Translations under genes and position numbers: made by a program
The notes under the pieces: generated by a model
Told to the model about the DNA's origin: nothing
Databases searched by the model: none
Seen by the model: only the letters and a program-made list of their open reading frames with translations
Shown here: positions 58,396-63,300 of the stretch, piece by piece
How the letters are laid out: every line of letters starts with the position of its first letter
How positions within the stretch are numbered: the first letter of the stretch is position 1
Origin: Nymphaea colorata
Taxonomy: Eukaryota; Streptophyta; Magnoliopsida; Nymphaeales; Nymphaeaceae
Direction of reading: 5' to 3'
NCBI RefSeq assembly: GCF_008831285.2
Contig: NC_045149.1
Coordinates: 9,138,417-9,202,416 of the forward strand
Length of the DNA stretch: 64,000 nt

Positions 58396-60322
58396 GTGTA
58401 TCTATGTGTAGGTACCACTTTAGCATCACCTCAGTAGTGATTATCAAGAAAAATATTACATTTTTACGTGTAGCATGCAATGGTTTCATTAGATCTGTGT
58501 AGCAAACCAGGACATTGTAGTTGTTGACTTGAAAGTTTGAAAAGAAACTATAGGGAAGTAATGTTGTATGTTATATATTTGATCTCTAAAGCTGAGGACA
58601 CATACTGAAAGTTCAAATACATTCCAAGGCAAGACATAGATGAAGCTTGATGAGTCTCATCTTCTTCTATTACGCATTTTACTTGCAAGTTGTAAAATTT
58701 AAACAAAAATGTTTTCTCAATCTCATTTAGAAGAGGAGGCATTCCAAGTATCCTGAAAAAGCAAATGTGTATGCTTTGTGGCTTTCATTAGTCATTAAAA
58801 TCTTTTGATTTCACAGAAGACAATGGCTGCTGATTAATCATTGAGTGACAATTTTGCCATCATATCTGTCCTTCAATTAATCAAGAAAGAAATCATCGAA
58901 CCTTTCAAAGGGGTGACTATTTTGGCGGTGCATGAAATGTGCCTACCAAATCTCTCAAGTTTCTCCTTTTTCACTATCAAATCTATGAACCCTATATTTG
59001 TGCAATTGTTTTTGTGTGTGGATGGTAAGAGAGCAATGTTTTCCTCAATTGTACTTTTGCTAGGTCCCGCATTTGGTTGATACTCACAATAACCAATGTA
59101 AAGAATCATTCTTTTATTCCTGGCAGATCTTTTGTCAAACAATTTTCTTCAATAATTGGGCCAAACATATCCTTTAACAGGGTTGGATCAGTAAAATAAG
59201 CTGGTCCAACCTGATTTTTTGCCTTGATGGACAAACTGTACTAGACATTGTTGGCGCTGTGCCATAACACACATGATCTCATCTTTTTAAATTTATGAAG
59301 TCTCATATTTCTTTCTTTTTCCACTAAGTAATTTTTTTGAATTTTAAAATTAACTGCCAATGCTTGTAAGCCTAATGATTTAGAATTAGAGTTGGCAAAG
59401 AGCGTTCATGCTTTGTCATCTTTAGTTACTTAAAGACTGTCCCTTTTGTGTCTCATGTCATTTTCCTTTTCTGTGTAACGTAGTGATGGAATGATTGCTA
59501 CATGCTGGTTAAGAAATGGTAGTCTTTGTCATCTTGTGAACCAACTTGGGAAGCTGGTTATGTATTATTAGATTATATTGGCATTTAAGATGACAATATA
59601 GCCACACAGAAGCATCCTATTTGTGTTGGACCTGAAGGAAATTGTTCAGGAGAAGTATTGGCACTACAACTGGATAATTTGGTTGACTTCTATCTCGGAC
59701 ATGCAAACCCAAACACATGGAGTGTTTGTGCTGTAGAGATGTAAATCGTAAAAATATGTTGATGTTTGGAATGCACTGGAAGCCAACCTCCATACGAAGA
59801 CAATCCCAGATTGTAGTTTATCCAGCTCTAAGAACTTGTGCACTGATGAGCTTTGCACCACGCGTACATATATCATCATGAATAAGAACTAGTAGACCAC
59901 TCATTAGTTAGAGAAAGTCAATAATGGATGAGAGACCCTAAGTCATCGATGATGTATCATATCCCTGAGAGGCTTCTGACTGTATCTTGTAATTAGGAGA
60001 GGAGTTCACTAGCCATTTCTGATTCACCTCTGTGTTTGATTGTTTGGTTAATGTGGATTCCTGTTCGTTCATGGTTCTGTTCTAAAATTCCTTCAACTGA
60101 TTAGTTTAGACATGTTTATTTTTATTTTTCTGTATATGATGCCCTTTGTTATTTATCTCCTTGCTGTCAAGGGAACGTTTCACTTTTAACAGCCATGCTA
60201 TTATCTGTTATCCCTCCTGACAGATAAAATTTATTGTTGATGGCATCTGGAAAGTAGATTCTCAACAAGAGTGTGTGAAGCATGAGAACATAGAGAACAA
60301 CATTCTCAGAGTGGGCGATTGA
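17384..60322 (+). CDS. PTST2/PTST3-like (FLO6-like) starch-granule protein, 12 exons
   Basis: Twelve exons join in phase: 17384-17514, 19414-19551, 34397-34542, 34611-34790, 42990-43215, 44060-44114, 44235-44285, 44436-44489, 47191-47310, 51690-51814, 53424-53475 and 60224-60322. They total 1377 nt, or 458 residues. Residues 1-60 are rich in Ser, Arg and Lys, as in a plastid transit peptide. Residues about 61-110 carry [19 protein letters not shown] and [12 protein letters not shown], a conserved block of PTST2/3-type proteins. Residues about 292-367 form a charged coiled coil. Residues 368-458 form a CBM48 domain ([38 protein letters not shown]). Family members bind glucan in the chloroplast stroma and promote starch granule initiation with starch synthase 4; that role is from the family, not this sequence. 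I cannot decide between PTST2 and PTST3. No stop or frameshift interrupts the joined frame. Confidence 0.88.
17515..19413 (+). other. PTST-like intron 1 (1.9 kb)
   Basis: It runs from GTTTGG to ATGCAG. Near 17830-17945 a phrase around TCCGTGAACAGGAAAAGGGA appears twice in similar form. No mobile element or coding remnant is recognised. Confidence 0.7.
19414..19551 (+). CDS. PTST-like exon 2
   Basis: After acceptor AAATGCAG, the first G completes Arg44, then [20 protein letters not shown], followed by [20 protein letters not shown] and LSQHG plus two bases of an Arg codon. Donor is GGAAG|GTCATT, an unusual +3 to +6 context. The encoded block is the first half of the conserved N-terminal motif. 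Confidence 0.88.
20307..21710 (+). mobile_element. Old Copia relic: primer-binding site and gag
   Basis: TGGTATCAGGGCA at 20307-20319 looks like a mutated initiator-tRNA primer-binding site. About 1 kb downstream, broken frames give Copia gag segments, for example [11 protein letters not shown] near 21305 and [20 protein letters not shown] near 21425-21485. No LTR pair was found. The sequence before 20307 (about 20020-20306) would be the expected position of its 5' LTR. Confidence 0.5.
21711..22648. other. Intron 2 spacer before E2
   Basis: AT-rich DNA with no recognised gene or repeat boundary. It may be part of the old Copia relic, whose protease remnant lies beyond E2. Confidence 0.3.
22654..22867 (+). 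repeat. E2 5' LTR
   Basis: This 214-bp copy, compared with the 250-bp 3' LTR, lacks about 15 bp after ACCTGTGTAAA and about 22 bp after GAGGGGTT. Both gaps are internal, so the TG...CA ends remain intact. Confidence 0.9.
22868..22880 (+). other. E2 primer-binding site
   Basis: TGGTATCGGAGCC abuts the 5' LTR. It is complementary to initiator tRNA-Met with one change (A to G) from the usual TGGTATCAGAGCC. Confidence 0.85.
23491..24432 (+). pseudogene. E2 gag region (open, 313 codons)
   Basis: The probable start is [20 protein letters not shown], followed by VPVQ-type N-terminal gag, here [20 protein letters not shown], and the UBN2-like core ([20 protein letters not shown]). A zinc knuckle [14 protein letters not shown] (CX2CX4HX4C) begins near 24254. 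The frame ends at 24432, before the protease, which continues in a shifted frame. The frame is also open upstream to 23428. The capsid-like product would package element RNA, but the element as a whole is defective. Confidence 0.8.
24433..26124 (+). pseudogene. E2 protease-integrase pseudogene, left of E3
   Basis: Protease [15 protein letters not shown] is intact near 24530-24575, but a stop follows near 24654. A frameshift near 24940 separates the GAG-pre-integrase motif [19 protein letters not shown]. The integrase core is interrupted near 25130-25270 and resumes with [19 protein letters not shown] and NGVAERKN at 25305-25430. The reading is cut by the E3 insertion at 26125. Confidence 0.85.
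26130..26415 (-). repeat. E3 3' LTR
   Basis: 286 bp, TG...CA ends (minus-strand TGTTAGATTATG to GTTTCTACA), identical to 31145-31430. It also encodes the last part of the polyprotein frame, because the stop lies at 26274-26276. Confidence 0.95.
26274..30719 (-). CDS. E3 Gag-Pol polyprotein, intact
   Basis: It has 1481 residues from the preferred start [10 protein letters not shown]. The frame stays open upstream to 31040, but that part is low-complexity Ala/Leu/Pro and is better read as leader. Domains, with rough residues from MAEAM: gag ([19 protein letters not shown], 20-200), zinc knuckle [14 protein letters not shown] (about 250), protease [15 protein letters not shown] (about 350), GAG-pre-integrase [12 protein letters not shown], integrase with HSDVW (about 545), TDNAREY (about 610) and AERKN (about 646) spaced DX35E, RT with [10 protein letters not shown] (about 1110), and RNase H with SDADWAGC (about 1277) and ADVLTKG. 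All catalytic motifs look canonical. The C-terminus runs through the polypurine tract into the 3' LTR, whereas E2 and E5 stop just after LEGEC. Confidence 0.93.
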   Translation of the reverse strand: MAEAMGTQKDAVLDTGSASKTENVPIQVTSIRLTKDNYLSWSAALEIGITSRGRLSYITGDKPAPIKSDPQWATWALEDSQVKVWIISSVSSDIQPLILRKPTSFDMWTVLAKMYGRKKRHLRTYQIKRSIYSLTQGDLSVAAFYAALKTKWEELDYHVTDEWTCGSDHSLYWEKEWMDRTFLFLGGLRDEFESIRSQILNGDEIPGIEEVYARVESEEQRRQVMHLDTGHGPSAFVSRASGTGQRPARHCTHCHKLGHSVDFCWDLHPEKRLVRGRPPFGKRSPSVSDASQSNSSSGAKSKLSPAQLKELQAYISRLSTTPEESSTSEGAQLAQALVASTDQGNPSLGDWIVDSGATHHMTGDSKLFQEYQLSSGKQRVSMADGSSISVAGKGSLSLLNKYRLHNALHVPNIPVNLLSVSSITKELNCNLIFSADHCSLQDLVTGKKIGIGSVTDGLYRLPVQVASALISATSGHLSGVNDRSTVLRWHERLGHLPFQLIKKLFPHLFASVSIDSFACEVCQLAKHVRASYPISLNKTTHPFALVHSDVWGPSGVPTCGGCHYFLTLIDDYSRCTFVYLLRERSEVPAVVKNFVAFVETQFHTTVQAFRTDNAREYVSQSLDEFLKGKGIVHETSCSYTPPQNGIAERKNRHLLNVTRAIMFQRHVPKRYWGDALLTSAHLINRMPTRVLDGQSPYSTLWPTQNPWPLTPRVFGCRCFVHNHSPTLKKLDPRSIKGVFLGYSSTQKGYKCVDPTTSKVYVSRDVTFHEHESYFSVNPLQGECLGNKGEEYSSNQLIQFMEFLDYKVSPSVIDTVTVSNEKGSHMEGVTVDAQPIVARDHLFGQVYVRKEKATVEDVGDEDRTNPNPVISPDDPSPSNEELPIAVRKGTRSCTSHPIQRFVSYAKLSTNYKCFITTLSKVVIPRSVDDAKDDPKWLHAMTEEMGALAKNKTWEVVDIPKGTHLVGSKWVYNVKYKPDGTVDRYKARLVAKGFSQKYGIDYLETFAPVAKLKTVRVILALAVHRKWRMDQLDVKNAFLNGHLEEEVYMSMPPGYVQEGKCCHLKKALYGLKQSPRAWFERLRIVMKSTGYKQGNGDHTLFIKQRGGLVSLFLVYVDDMIVTGSDEEENRKMKERLAKEFDLKDLGKLRYFLGIEIARSETGLVMNQRKYTLDLLKETGKLGCRPYLTPIESGTKISIKTGTILDEEGKGRYQRLVGKLIYLTLTRPDITYAVNVLSQFMHAPTDCHWKSAERVLGYLKNDPGKGLLYARQDKLTIEGYSDADWAGCTDTRRSTTGYCIFLGGNLVVWRSKRQEVCSRSSAEAEYRAVAMGVTEMLWLKILLTDIGVELGDKMKMYCDNKSAINLANNPVLHDRTKHVEIDRHFIRERIDSKELILPYMKSEDQVADVLTKGLCTSSFEKNVSKLGMFDMYAKLEGSVRLCCCGNRIHSWTRFYGARVPRRARYPRRLLLSPSLYCHLCLVLN
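26416..26427 (-). other. E3 polypurine tract
   Basis: The minus strand reads CTTGAGGGGAG directly before the 3' LTR, the primer for plus-strand DNA synthesis. Confidence 0.85.
30901..31054 (-). repeat. E3 leader: 77-bp unit in tandem, twice
   Basis: Copies at 30901-30977 and 30978-31054 are nearly identical and very GC-rich (repeated GGCGGCGG and CAGAGCAGGGCGACGTCAC). They lie between the primer-binding site and the gag start, in the transcript leader. They make the upstream frame encode repeated AAAVLC-like words, which is why that frame is open. Confidence 0.8.
31133..31144 (-). other. E3 primer-binding site
   Basis: The minus strand reads TGGTATCAGAGC immediately inside the 5' LTR, a perfect match to the usual plant initiator tRNA-Met site. 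Confidence 0.93.
31145..31430 (-). repeat. E3 5' LTR
   Basis: 286 bp, identical by eye to 26130-26415. It carries the element promoter, directing transcription toward lower coordinates. Confidence 0.95.
31314..31323 (-). promoter_or_regulatory. E3 LTR candidate TATA box
   Basis: The minus strand reads CTTTATATTG about 107 bp into the LTR. It is preceded (higher coordinates, 31347-31371) by a perfect 10-bp inverted repeat GGGTACCGAG / CTCGGTACCC with a 5-nt loop. The position suits a U3 core promoter. This is inference from motif and position. Confidence 0.5.
31436..32925 (+). pseudogene. E2 RT-RNase H pseudogene, right of E3
   Basis: It resumes with [20 protein letters not shown]. The RT start is [20 protein letters not shown] and [15 protein letters not shown], with frameshifts near 31670 and 31950. 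The RT YVDD region is deleted: sequence jumps from the KDH-like segment at 32098 to [11 protein letters not shown]. RNase H reads [19 protein letters not shown] near 32452 and [20 protein letters not shown] near 32690, ending MYAQLEGEC-stop at 32931, which overlaps the 3' LTR start. Confidence 0.87.
32926..33175 (+). repeat. E2 3' LTR
   Basis: 250 bp, preceded by the polypurine tract CTTGAGGGGGAG (32914-32925) and followed by the target duplication CCGGT. Confidence 0.92.
33181..33715. other. Intron 2 spacer after E2, with palindrome
   Basis: No gene is recognised. At 33422-33456 the 11-bp arms ACATGGGTATG and CATACCCATGT form a perfect inverted repeat with a 13-nt loop. The same CACATGGGTA word forms the ends of MITE family B in intron 8. 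Confidence 0.5.
33716..34110 (+). mobile_element. Old Copia relic: protease and GAG-pre-integrase
   Basis: Broken frames give [15 protein letters not shown] near 33728, followed by a downstream [18 protein letters not shown] segment typical of the Copia protease to pre-integrase stretch. Same strand as the gag relic at 20307-21710; the two may be halves of one old element split by E2. Confidence 0.55.
34397..34542 (+). CDS. PTST-like exon 3
   Basis: Acceptor TTTACAG|G. The first base completes Arg, then [20 protein letters not shown] and a variable Ser/Thr tail ending QLDQQNS plus one base. Donor TTCAG|GTACCT. It completes the conserved N-terminal motif begun in exon 2. Confidence 0.92.
34611..34790 (+). 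CDS. PTST-like exon 4
   Basis: Acceptor AATTGTAG|AAGG. It reads [20 protein letters not shown] and ends [17 protein letters not shown] plus one base, donor GAAG|GTGAAT. The [12 protein letters not shown] segment looks like a short conserved helix. A phase-compatible join to exon 5 gives AEGTVESDN. Confidence 0.87.
35130..35189 (+). CDS. Possible optional 60-nt exon of the PTST-like gene
   Basis: An acceptor ATTAACAG|GC and a donor-like TTGG|GTCATC enclose 60 nt that preserve phase with both exon 4 and exon 5, giving [20 protein letters not shown] in frame. The donor resembles those of introns 2 and 11. Without transcripts I cannot say whether it is used; the main model skips it. Confidence 0.3.
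36127..36460. mobile_element. MITE family A, copy 2
   Basis: About 334 bp, left end GTGTAGTCATAAAAA, right end TTTTTGTGACTATGC. Long T and A runs lie between the ends, with TTTTTTTCAAGCTTGCC as internal landmark. It corresponds to 15376-15732. Non-coding. Confidence 0.6.
37011..37232 (+). repeat. E4 5' LTR
   Basis: 222 bp from TGTTGAATAAG to GCTGCAACA, followed at 37233 by the primer-binding site TGGTATCAGAGC. Confidence 0.94.
37233..37244 (+). other. E4 primer-binding site
   Basis: TGGTATCAGAGC, complementary to initiator tRNA-Met, directly after the 5' LTR. Confidence 0.92.
37938..39923 (+). pseudogene. E4 gag-protease-integrase N-terminal ORF (661 codons)
   Basis: An uninterrupted frame starts [14 protein letters not shown]. 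Gag core is [20 protein letters not shown]. Knuckle is [14 protein letters not shown] after a Gly/Arg-rich stretch. Protease is [13 protein letters not shown] near 39028. GAG-pre-integrase is [18 protein letters not shown] with CEACQLGKH. Integrase begins YVDVWGPSR and runs to [17 protein letters not shown] near 39727. Beyond that the frame is out of register: an internal deletion removes the rest of the integrase core, including the second Asp and the Glu, and fuses to the pol linker, so the last ~65 residues are nonsense. Confidence 0.88.
39735..40990 (+). pseudogene. E4 linker and RT pseudogene
   Basis: Linker [19 protein letters not shown], then [21 protein letters not shown] start [20 protein letters not shown] and AVHHD-stop (40405, where a Trp or Arg is usual). 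It continues [20 protein letters not shown], another stop in GLK-stop-SPRAWF near 40549, and [12 protein letters not shown] near 40678. A frameshift near 40740 precedes [19 protein letters not shown] deletion then joins MNSRIHLLI to [12 protein letters not shown], removing the whole RNase H. Confidence 0.88.
40993..41214 (+). repeat. E4 3' LTR
   Basis: 222 bp, preceded by the polypurine tract CTTGAGGGGGAG (40981-40992), one mismatch to the 5' LTR, followed by TAGTT. Confidence 0.94.
41640..42100 (+). mobile_element. Faint Copia RT relic
   Basis: GTAGATGACATGATAAG at 41650-41667 reads CVDDMI, close to the RT catalytic YVDDMI. About 280 bp later [12 protein letters not shown] resembles the LVGxLIYLxxTRPD segment that follows in Copia RT. 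Everything between is broken. Tentative. Confidence 0.35.
42990..43215 (+). CDS. PTST-like exon 5
   Basis: Acceptor GATACAG|GC. It reads [20 protein letters not shown] and is rich in Ser, Glu and Asn, ending GLYPS plus two bases of Arg. Donor ATCCAG|GTTTGT. This variable acidic stretch links the N-terminal motif to the coiled coil. A long T-run and T/C-rich tract before the acceptor form a strong polypyrimidine region. Confidence 0.88.
43216..44059 (+). other. PTST-like intron 5 (0.84 kb)
   Basis: GTTTGT to ATTGCAG. It has a short CA/TA run near 43290-43316. No mobile element is recognised. Confidence 0.85.
44060..44114 (+). CDS. PTST-like exon 6
   Basis: Acceptor TTGCAG|G completes Arg, then [18 protein letters not shown], donor GAAGAG|GTATCT. 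It ends in phase 0. Confidence 0.88.
44235..44285 (+). CDS. PTST-like exon 7 (coiled-coil start)
   Basis: Acceptor TCTGCAG. It reads [17 protein letters not shown], donor ATGCTT|GTATGG. Phase 0 on both sides. Heptad pattern begins here. Confidence 0.88.
44436..44489 (+). CDS. PTST-like exon 8 (coiled coil)
   Basis: Acceptor AATGTAG. It reads [18 protein letters not shown], donor GAAAAG|GTAATC. Phase 0 on both sides; leucine/isoleucine heptads continue from exon 7. Confidence 0.9.
45395..45478. repeat. (AT)42 microsatellite
   Basis: An unbroken 84-bp alternating AT run inside intron 8. It produces meaningless Tyr-Ile frames on both strands. Confidence 0.97.
46395..46769. mobile_element. MITE family B
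   Basis: The ends ATCTAAGTCACATGGGTA and TACCCATGTGGCTTAGAT form an 18-bp inverted repeat with one mismatch. The interior is AT-rich with repeated TACCC/GGGTA words near both ends. About 375 bp, non-coding. A flanking target duplication is not evident. Confidence 0.6.
47191..47310 (+). CDS. PTST-like exon 9 (coiled coil)
   Basis: Acceptor TTTACAG. It reads [20 protein letters not shown], then [20 protein letters not shown], donor AGAGAG|GTACTT. Phase 0 on both sides. This is the main coiled-coil block and feeds directly into the CBM48 domain. Confidence 0.93.
47597..48645. mobile_element. Possible non-autonomous DNA element with GC-rich core
   Basis: GGGTAC/GTACCC words cluster at both ends (GGTACGGGTACCGGGTACGG near 47650; CCGTACCCCCGTACCC near 48553). 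The flanks AAGTAACACGGGTA and CACCCATACCTATGTGACAT are loosely inverted. The core near 47850-47980 is rich in CGGCGAC repeats. It resembles hAT-type non-autonomous DNA, but boundaries and superfamily are uncertain. Confidence 0.35.
48646..50450 (-). mobile_element. Minus-strand Copia pol fragment
   Basis: Broken minus-strand frames run in order. Integrase C-terminal region: [13 protein letters not shown]-like, near 49700-49760. RT start: DIVGCKWVYTV near 48900. [22 protein letters not shown] and [10 protein letters not shown] near 48660-48740. No LTR pair or PBS was found. The 3' part ends where the GC-rich element begins. Confidence 0.65.
50715..51340 (-). mobile_element. LINE (non-LTR) reverse transcriptase fragment
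   Basis: The minus strand reads [19 protein letters not shown] at about 51220-51165, matching the LINE RT RGxRQGDPLSPxLFxL motif with Asp-Pro replaced by Arg-Phe. About 170 bp further is [10 protein letters not shown], the degenerate catalytic YADD box. It is 5'-truncated and has no poly(A) tail that I can see. Confidence 0.65.
51690..51814 (+). CDS. PTST-like exon 10 (CBM48 N-terminal half)
   Basis: Acceptor TTTCTAG. It reads [20 protein letters not shown], then [20 protein letters not shown] and A plus two bases of Arg, donor [19 protein letters not shown] carries the first aromatic glucan-binding position of CBM48. Confidence 0.94.
51815..53423 (+). other. PTST-like intron 10 (1.6 kb)
   Basis: GTTTTT to GTTGCAG. 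No mobile element or coding remnant is recognised. Confidence 0.88.
53424..53475 (+). CDS. PTST-like exon 11 (CBM48)
   Basis: Acceptor TTGCAG|G completes Arg, then [17 protein letters not shown], donor [21 protein letters not shown] across the exon 11-12 junction is a CBM48 core strand. The donor shares the GTCAT start with intron 2. Confidence 0.93.
54518..54757 (+). repeat. E5 5' LTR
   Basis: 240 bp from TGTTGACGTATG to TTTCTACA, followed by the primer-binding site. Confidence 0.93.
54758..54770 (+). other. E5 primer-binding site
   Basis: TGGCATCAGAGCC, one change from the usual initiator tRNA-Met site. Confidence 0.85.
54860..57395 (+). pseudogene. E5 integrase-RT-RNase H pseudogene
   Basis: It begins in the integrase with [20 protein letters not shown] and [17 protein letters not shown], so gag, protease and two thirds of integrase are missing. 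It stays open to a stop at 55841 in the RT region (HAMQ-stop). Further parts are [20 protein letters not shown], a displaced duplicated piece, [16 protein letters not shown] near 56420, a deletion-frameshift near 56550, RNase H ([18 protein letters not shown]; Trp changed to Cys) and MYAQLEGEC-stop at 57395. Confidence 0.88.
56063..56243 (+). repeat. 48-bp duplicated segment within E5 RT
   Basis: The block AGATCTTGAAGAAGAAGTGT and onward to GGATATGAGAA occurs at 56063-56110 and again, with one extra C, at 56195-56243. Compared with E2, the second copy is in its proper place; the first interrupts AAGATG / AAGACTG. Confidence 0.8.
57390..57629 (+). repeat. E5 3' LTR
   Basis: 240 bp, preceded by CTTGAAGGGGAG (57378-57389), the polypurine tract, and followed by the GTGGT target duplication. 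Confidence 0.93.
58355..58389. repeat. (GT)n microsatellite
   Basis: A 35-bp alternating GT run in the right part of intron 11. Confidence 0.92.
60224..60322 (+). CDS. PTST-like exon 12 (CBM48 end, stop)
   Basis: Acceptor CCTGACAG. It reads [20 protein letters not shown], then [12 protein letters not shown] and stop TGA at 60320-60322. FIVDGIW carries a second glucan-contacting aromatic position typical of CBM48. NNILRV is the usual C-terminal end of the plant family. Confidence 0.94.
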   Translation: MKFIVDGIWKVDSQQECVKHENIENNILRVGD

Positions 60323-63300
60323 TATGTTTGTGTAAGTAATTTTTGGGATCAGGAACTTTTGATGGTTCTGAAAATGCAAAAGTTACAATATCTGAAATAG
60401 TACTCTGTTTCAGTATTTTGTGATAGCTTTATATTAGATGTACACTTTGAGTCGCTTTAATGTTGCTACTAGTTTTTACTTTTAGACGATGATGGGCAGA
60501 AAATTTCATGGAGAAAGGCAGGTTGGGGGACAAAAGATATCCTCTTGTGTAAGTAGCAGCAGACTGGAGATTGATCTCTTGCAAAAATCTCAAACTATGA
60601 CTGTTTTTAAATGACAGAAAAGTGACAAACAACAGAACCATTTACTAAGAGGTCCGATGCCTGATCCTAACACAAAAATCTTCTCCAATCGATTCTATAA
60701 GATTTCAGGCACGAGTCATCACATATTTAGTTTCTTGTGGTTGCCACCAGTTGTGGCAATTATAGTTGTGGATATGTTTCCTTATTGCTGACTTTGATGA
60801 GCACTTTGTCATTTGTTGCTCTCAAACTGTAACTGTTACAGAATTATTGCTCTAATTTGTTTTAGTCCTCTACCCACCCATTCTTCTTTCTCTGCTTTTT
60901 CTCCTGGTTCTTGGGGACAGGCACAAATTTCAGCCTGTATGGTTGGTGTATGGGACATAGTGCTGGAACTTCTGGAGATTTATGCCCATTTTCAGCTCAC
61001 CACCTGAAGTGGATTCCCAAAAGACTTGATCCATGAGGGCACACAGGCCTCTTCAATTGCCATGAGGTGCATGAACTTGGAACAGGGTATGCGAGATTAG
61101 AAAATTTTAAAATGTTTTTAGTTGAGTTGTTTTAAGATTCTTAGTTATTAATCACTAAGGCCAGAGCTCGGGGACAGGCCTGACAAGAACTTGGGCCTAA
61201 CACAGGGTGTCTATTACCATTGCCTCATGTATCCCGCCGTTATTTGGTTGAGTGGGTTGTCTTGAGTATGCGTCTATGTAAGATATAGTTTACCGAGCCA
61301 CACTCGAGTGGTGTTGTGTACATTTTGAGTTTTCTTGTTCTAGACCCACCTGACATGCTCCAGTTTGTTGGGTCCTGACAAACTGCCCAAATGCCTACCC
61401 TTTTTTATTGTTCCTACTGCCTTTCATGAATTCTAATTATGGTCATATCAACTGGTTTAATGTGTTAGACAAATAAAGGTAGCTACCATGTGCTTTAGCT
61501 TTCTCTATATGCTGACAAGGACATCTCGTTAGCTCGGCTGCAAAAGTTTTGTGCTATGGAGATCAAAGCATAAGCGAGTAATGGTTCTGGCATGCTAAAT
61601 AGCAGAGCATGCTCCACATGCAACTCACATTAACCAAATGTTGAGATGCAGACGTATACAGGCTTGGCACAAAAAAAAAAAAAAGCAACTTGGTTTTGTA
61701 AGCTCTGAACTGTGGAAGGTTGGTATTATTTTTTGCACAAGGATAGAGGCATTATGATATTCTGGCTAATCACATGTATACTTCGAGGAAGGCAACTGTG
61801 ACCACCCAGGGCCTGTCTTCAGAATGCTAGAATTTGTCTGTCTCGTTAAGTCTTTGCAAATTTGGGAGGATAAAATAGCTGTTCTTGAAATTGCTTGTAC
61901 TAGACTTCAAGACACTTTCAGACATTTTGTTGTTTGCATTGGTAATTGATGTAGTTCAGGTTTAAATTCACCATTCAGTAAATGGCGACTTGCCATCTTG
62001 TGTCATCTTTCTATTTACTTAATGTTTAATTACTTCCAAAATATTTTGCTTTCTACGGTAGGTCTCTTTTGGAAAGTTGCCTCATGGTACTGGAATGAGG
62101 CTGCAGGTGCAACGAGCCAGATGCCTATGAAACCCATGGTTGAGGCCTGAAGCCCCTGGTTGAGACGTGACTTTCTCTGCTGTCTAACGCTTTCCTTGGA
62201 AGCTGATGTTGGGGCATCAACTAGGACAGAGGTGACAAACAGCAGTTTCGCACAACTGAGACGTCAAAGCCTGCATGGCTTCGCGCCAACTGGTGTACAG
62301 AAATTAAGGTTCTTTTGAACCGATAATATATATTGTTCATTATCGTCTATTTCTCAAGGTTGGATTTCTCTGTCAAGTCAAATAAATAAACTCAGTTTTG
62401 AATTTGTATGTTCATTTTTAAACTGTTAGTCGTAACTGATAACCTGTAGATGCCTTTTTGAATGGCAAATCCCATCGAAAGCCTGAATTTTGTTCCATTT
62501 TCTCATGCGGCATGTGGATGGCACTCCAAAAGCCGTTTTGGAGGCAAGATGACTTTGTCTTCACAACGGTGTTCGGGTGACGTCAAGACTGGGTTTCAGC
62601 CTTCAGGAAAATTCAGTCTTGACAGACCTGGTTTTCAAAAGGAGAGTGAATAACCAGAACACCTAATACAAAAACTGGTTTTTCTTTTCCGTCAATCGTT
62701 TCATTGTCTTTTGATTTAGGCTGCGTGTGCACTTCAAAACAAAGTGTTCTCTTCCCAGATTGCAAGATATTACACACAAAATGACAACCATCTAAGCATG
62801 AGAAAAGAACAGTAATCCCCCTCATCTTCCCACGTCTAAAAGAAAGCAGTTAGCCATCTAACGAATTAGTGAGAGTTGGATTCAACATGTAGCGGCGCGC
62901 CATCACTCGGAGGTTGGGGCAATACTTACAGTTGAAGGTTGGGATTCTCAGTTGACAATAAATATTAATTGTTGTGGTCTGTGAGAGAAGCAGATGAAGC
63001 AGTGGCAAATGATCTTGCTGTACGTCAACATATTTGGCTGTACCACTTGCCTTTGCAATTTGAGGACACCCATGCATATTTAGTCCCTAGTGGAAGTCCC
63101 TGGCAGTCCACGAGAGAGATTTCCTTGACCTTTTCTCTCACATGAGAGAACGATATCTTTAAAAAAAGTATGTCGCTACATGTGAAACAGACCAACACCC
63201 ATTCCTGTCTTGCGTAATATATTCAAGGCTAACTGTCTTAGGAGTCTATTGATGACTTTTGATCTACTTTGATTTGTGATCCTTGAAATTTGATATCTTG

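Larger units (their letters stand above)
53476..60223 (+). other. PTST-like intron 11 (6.7 kb) with Copia E5
   Basis: GTCATA to CCTGACAG. E5 lies near its middle. The flanks 53476-54512 and 57635-60223 hold no recognised gene, apart from a (GT)n run at 58355-58389. Confidence 0.88.

Noticed and set aside
62462-62653. 63-codon frame downstream of the PTST-like gene
   Set aside because: It has no family signature, no partner exons and overlaps repeat-like DNA.
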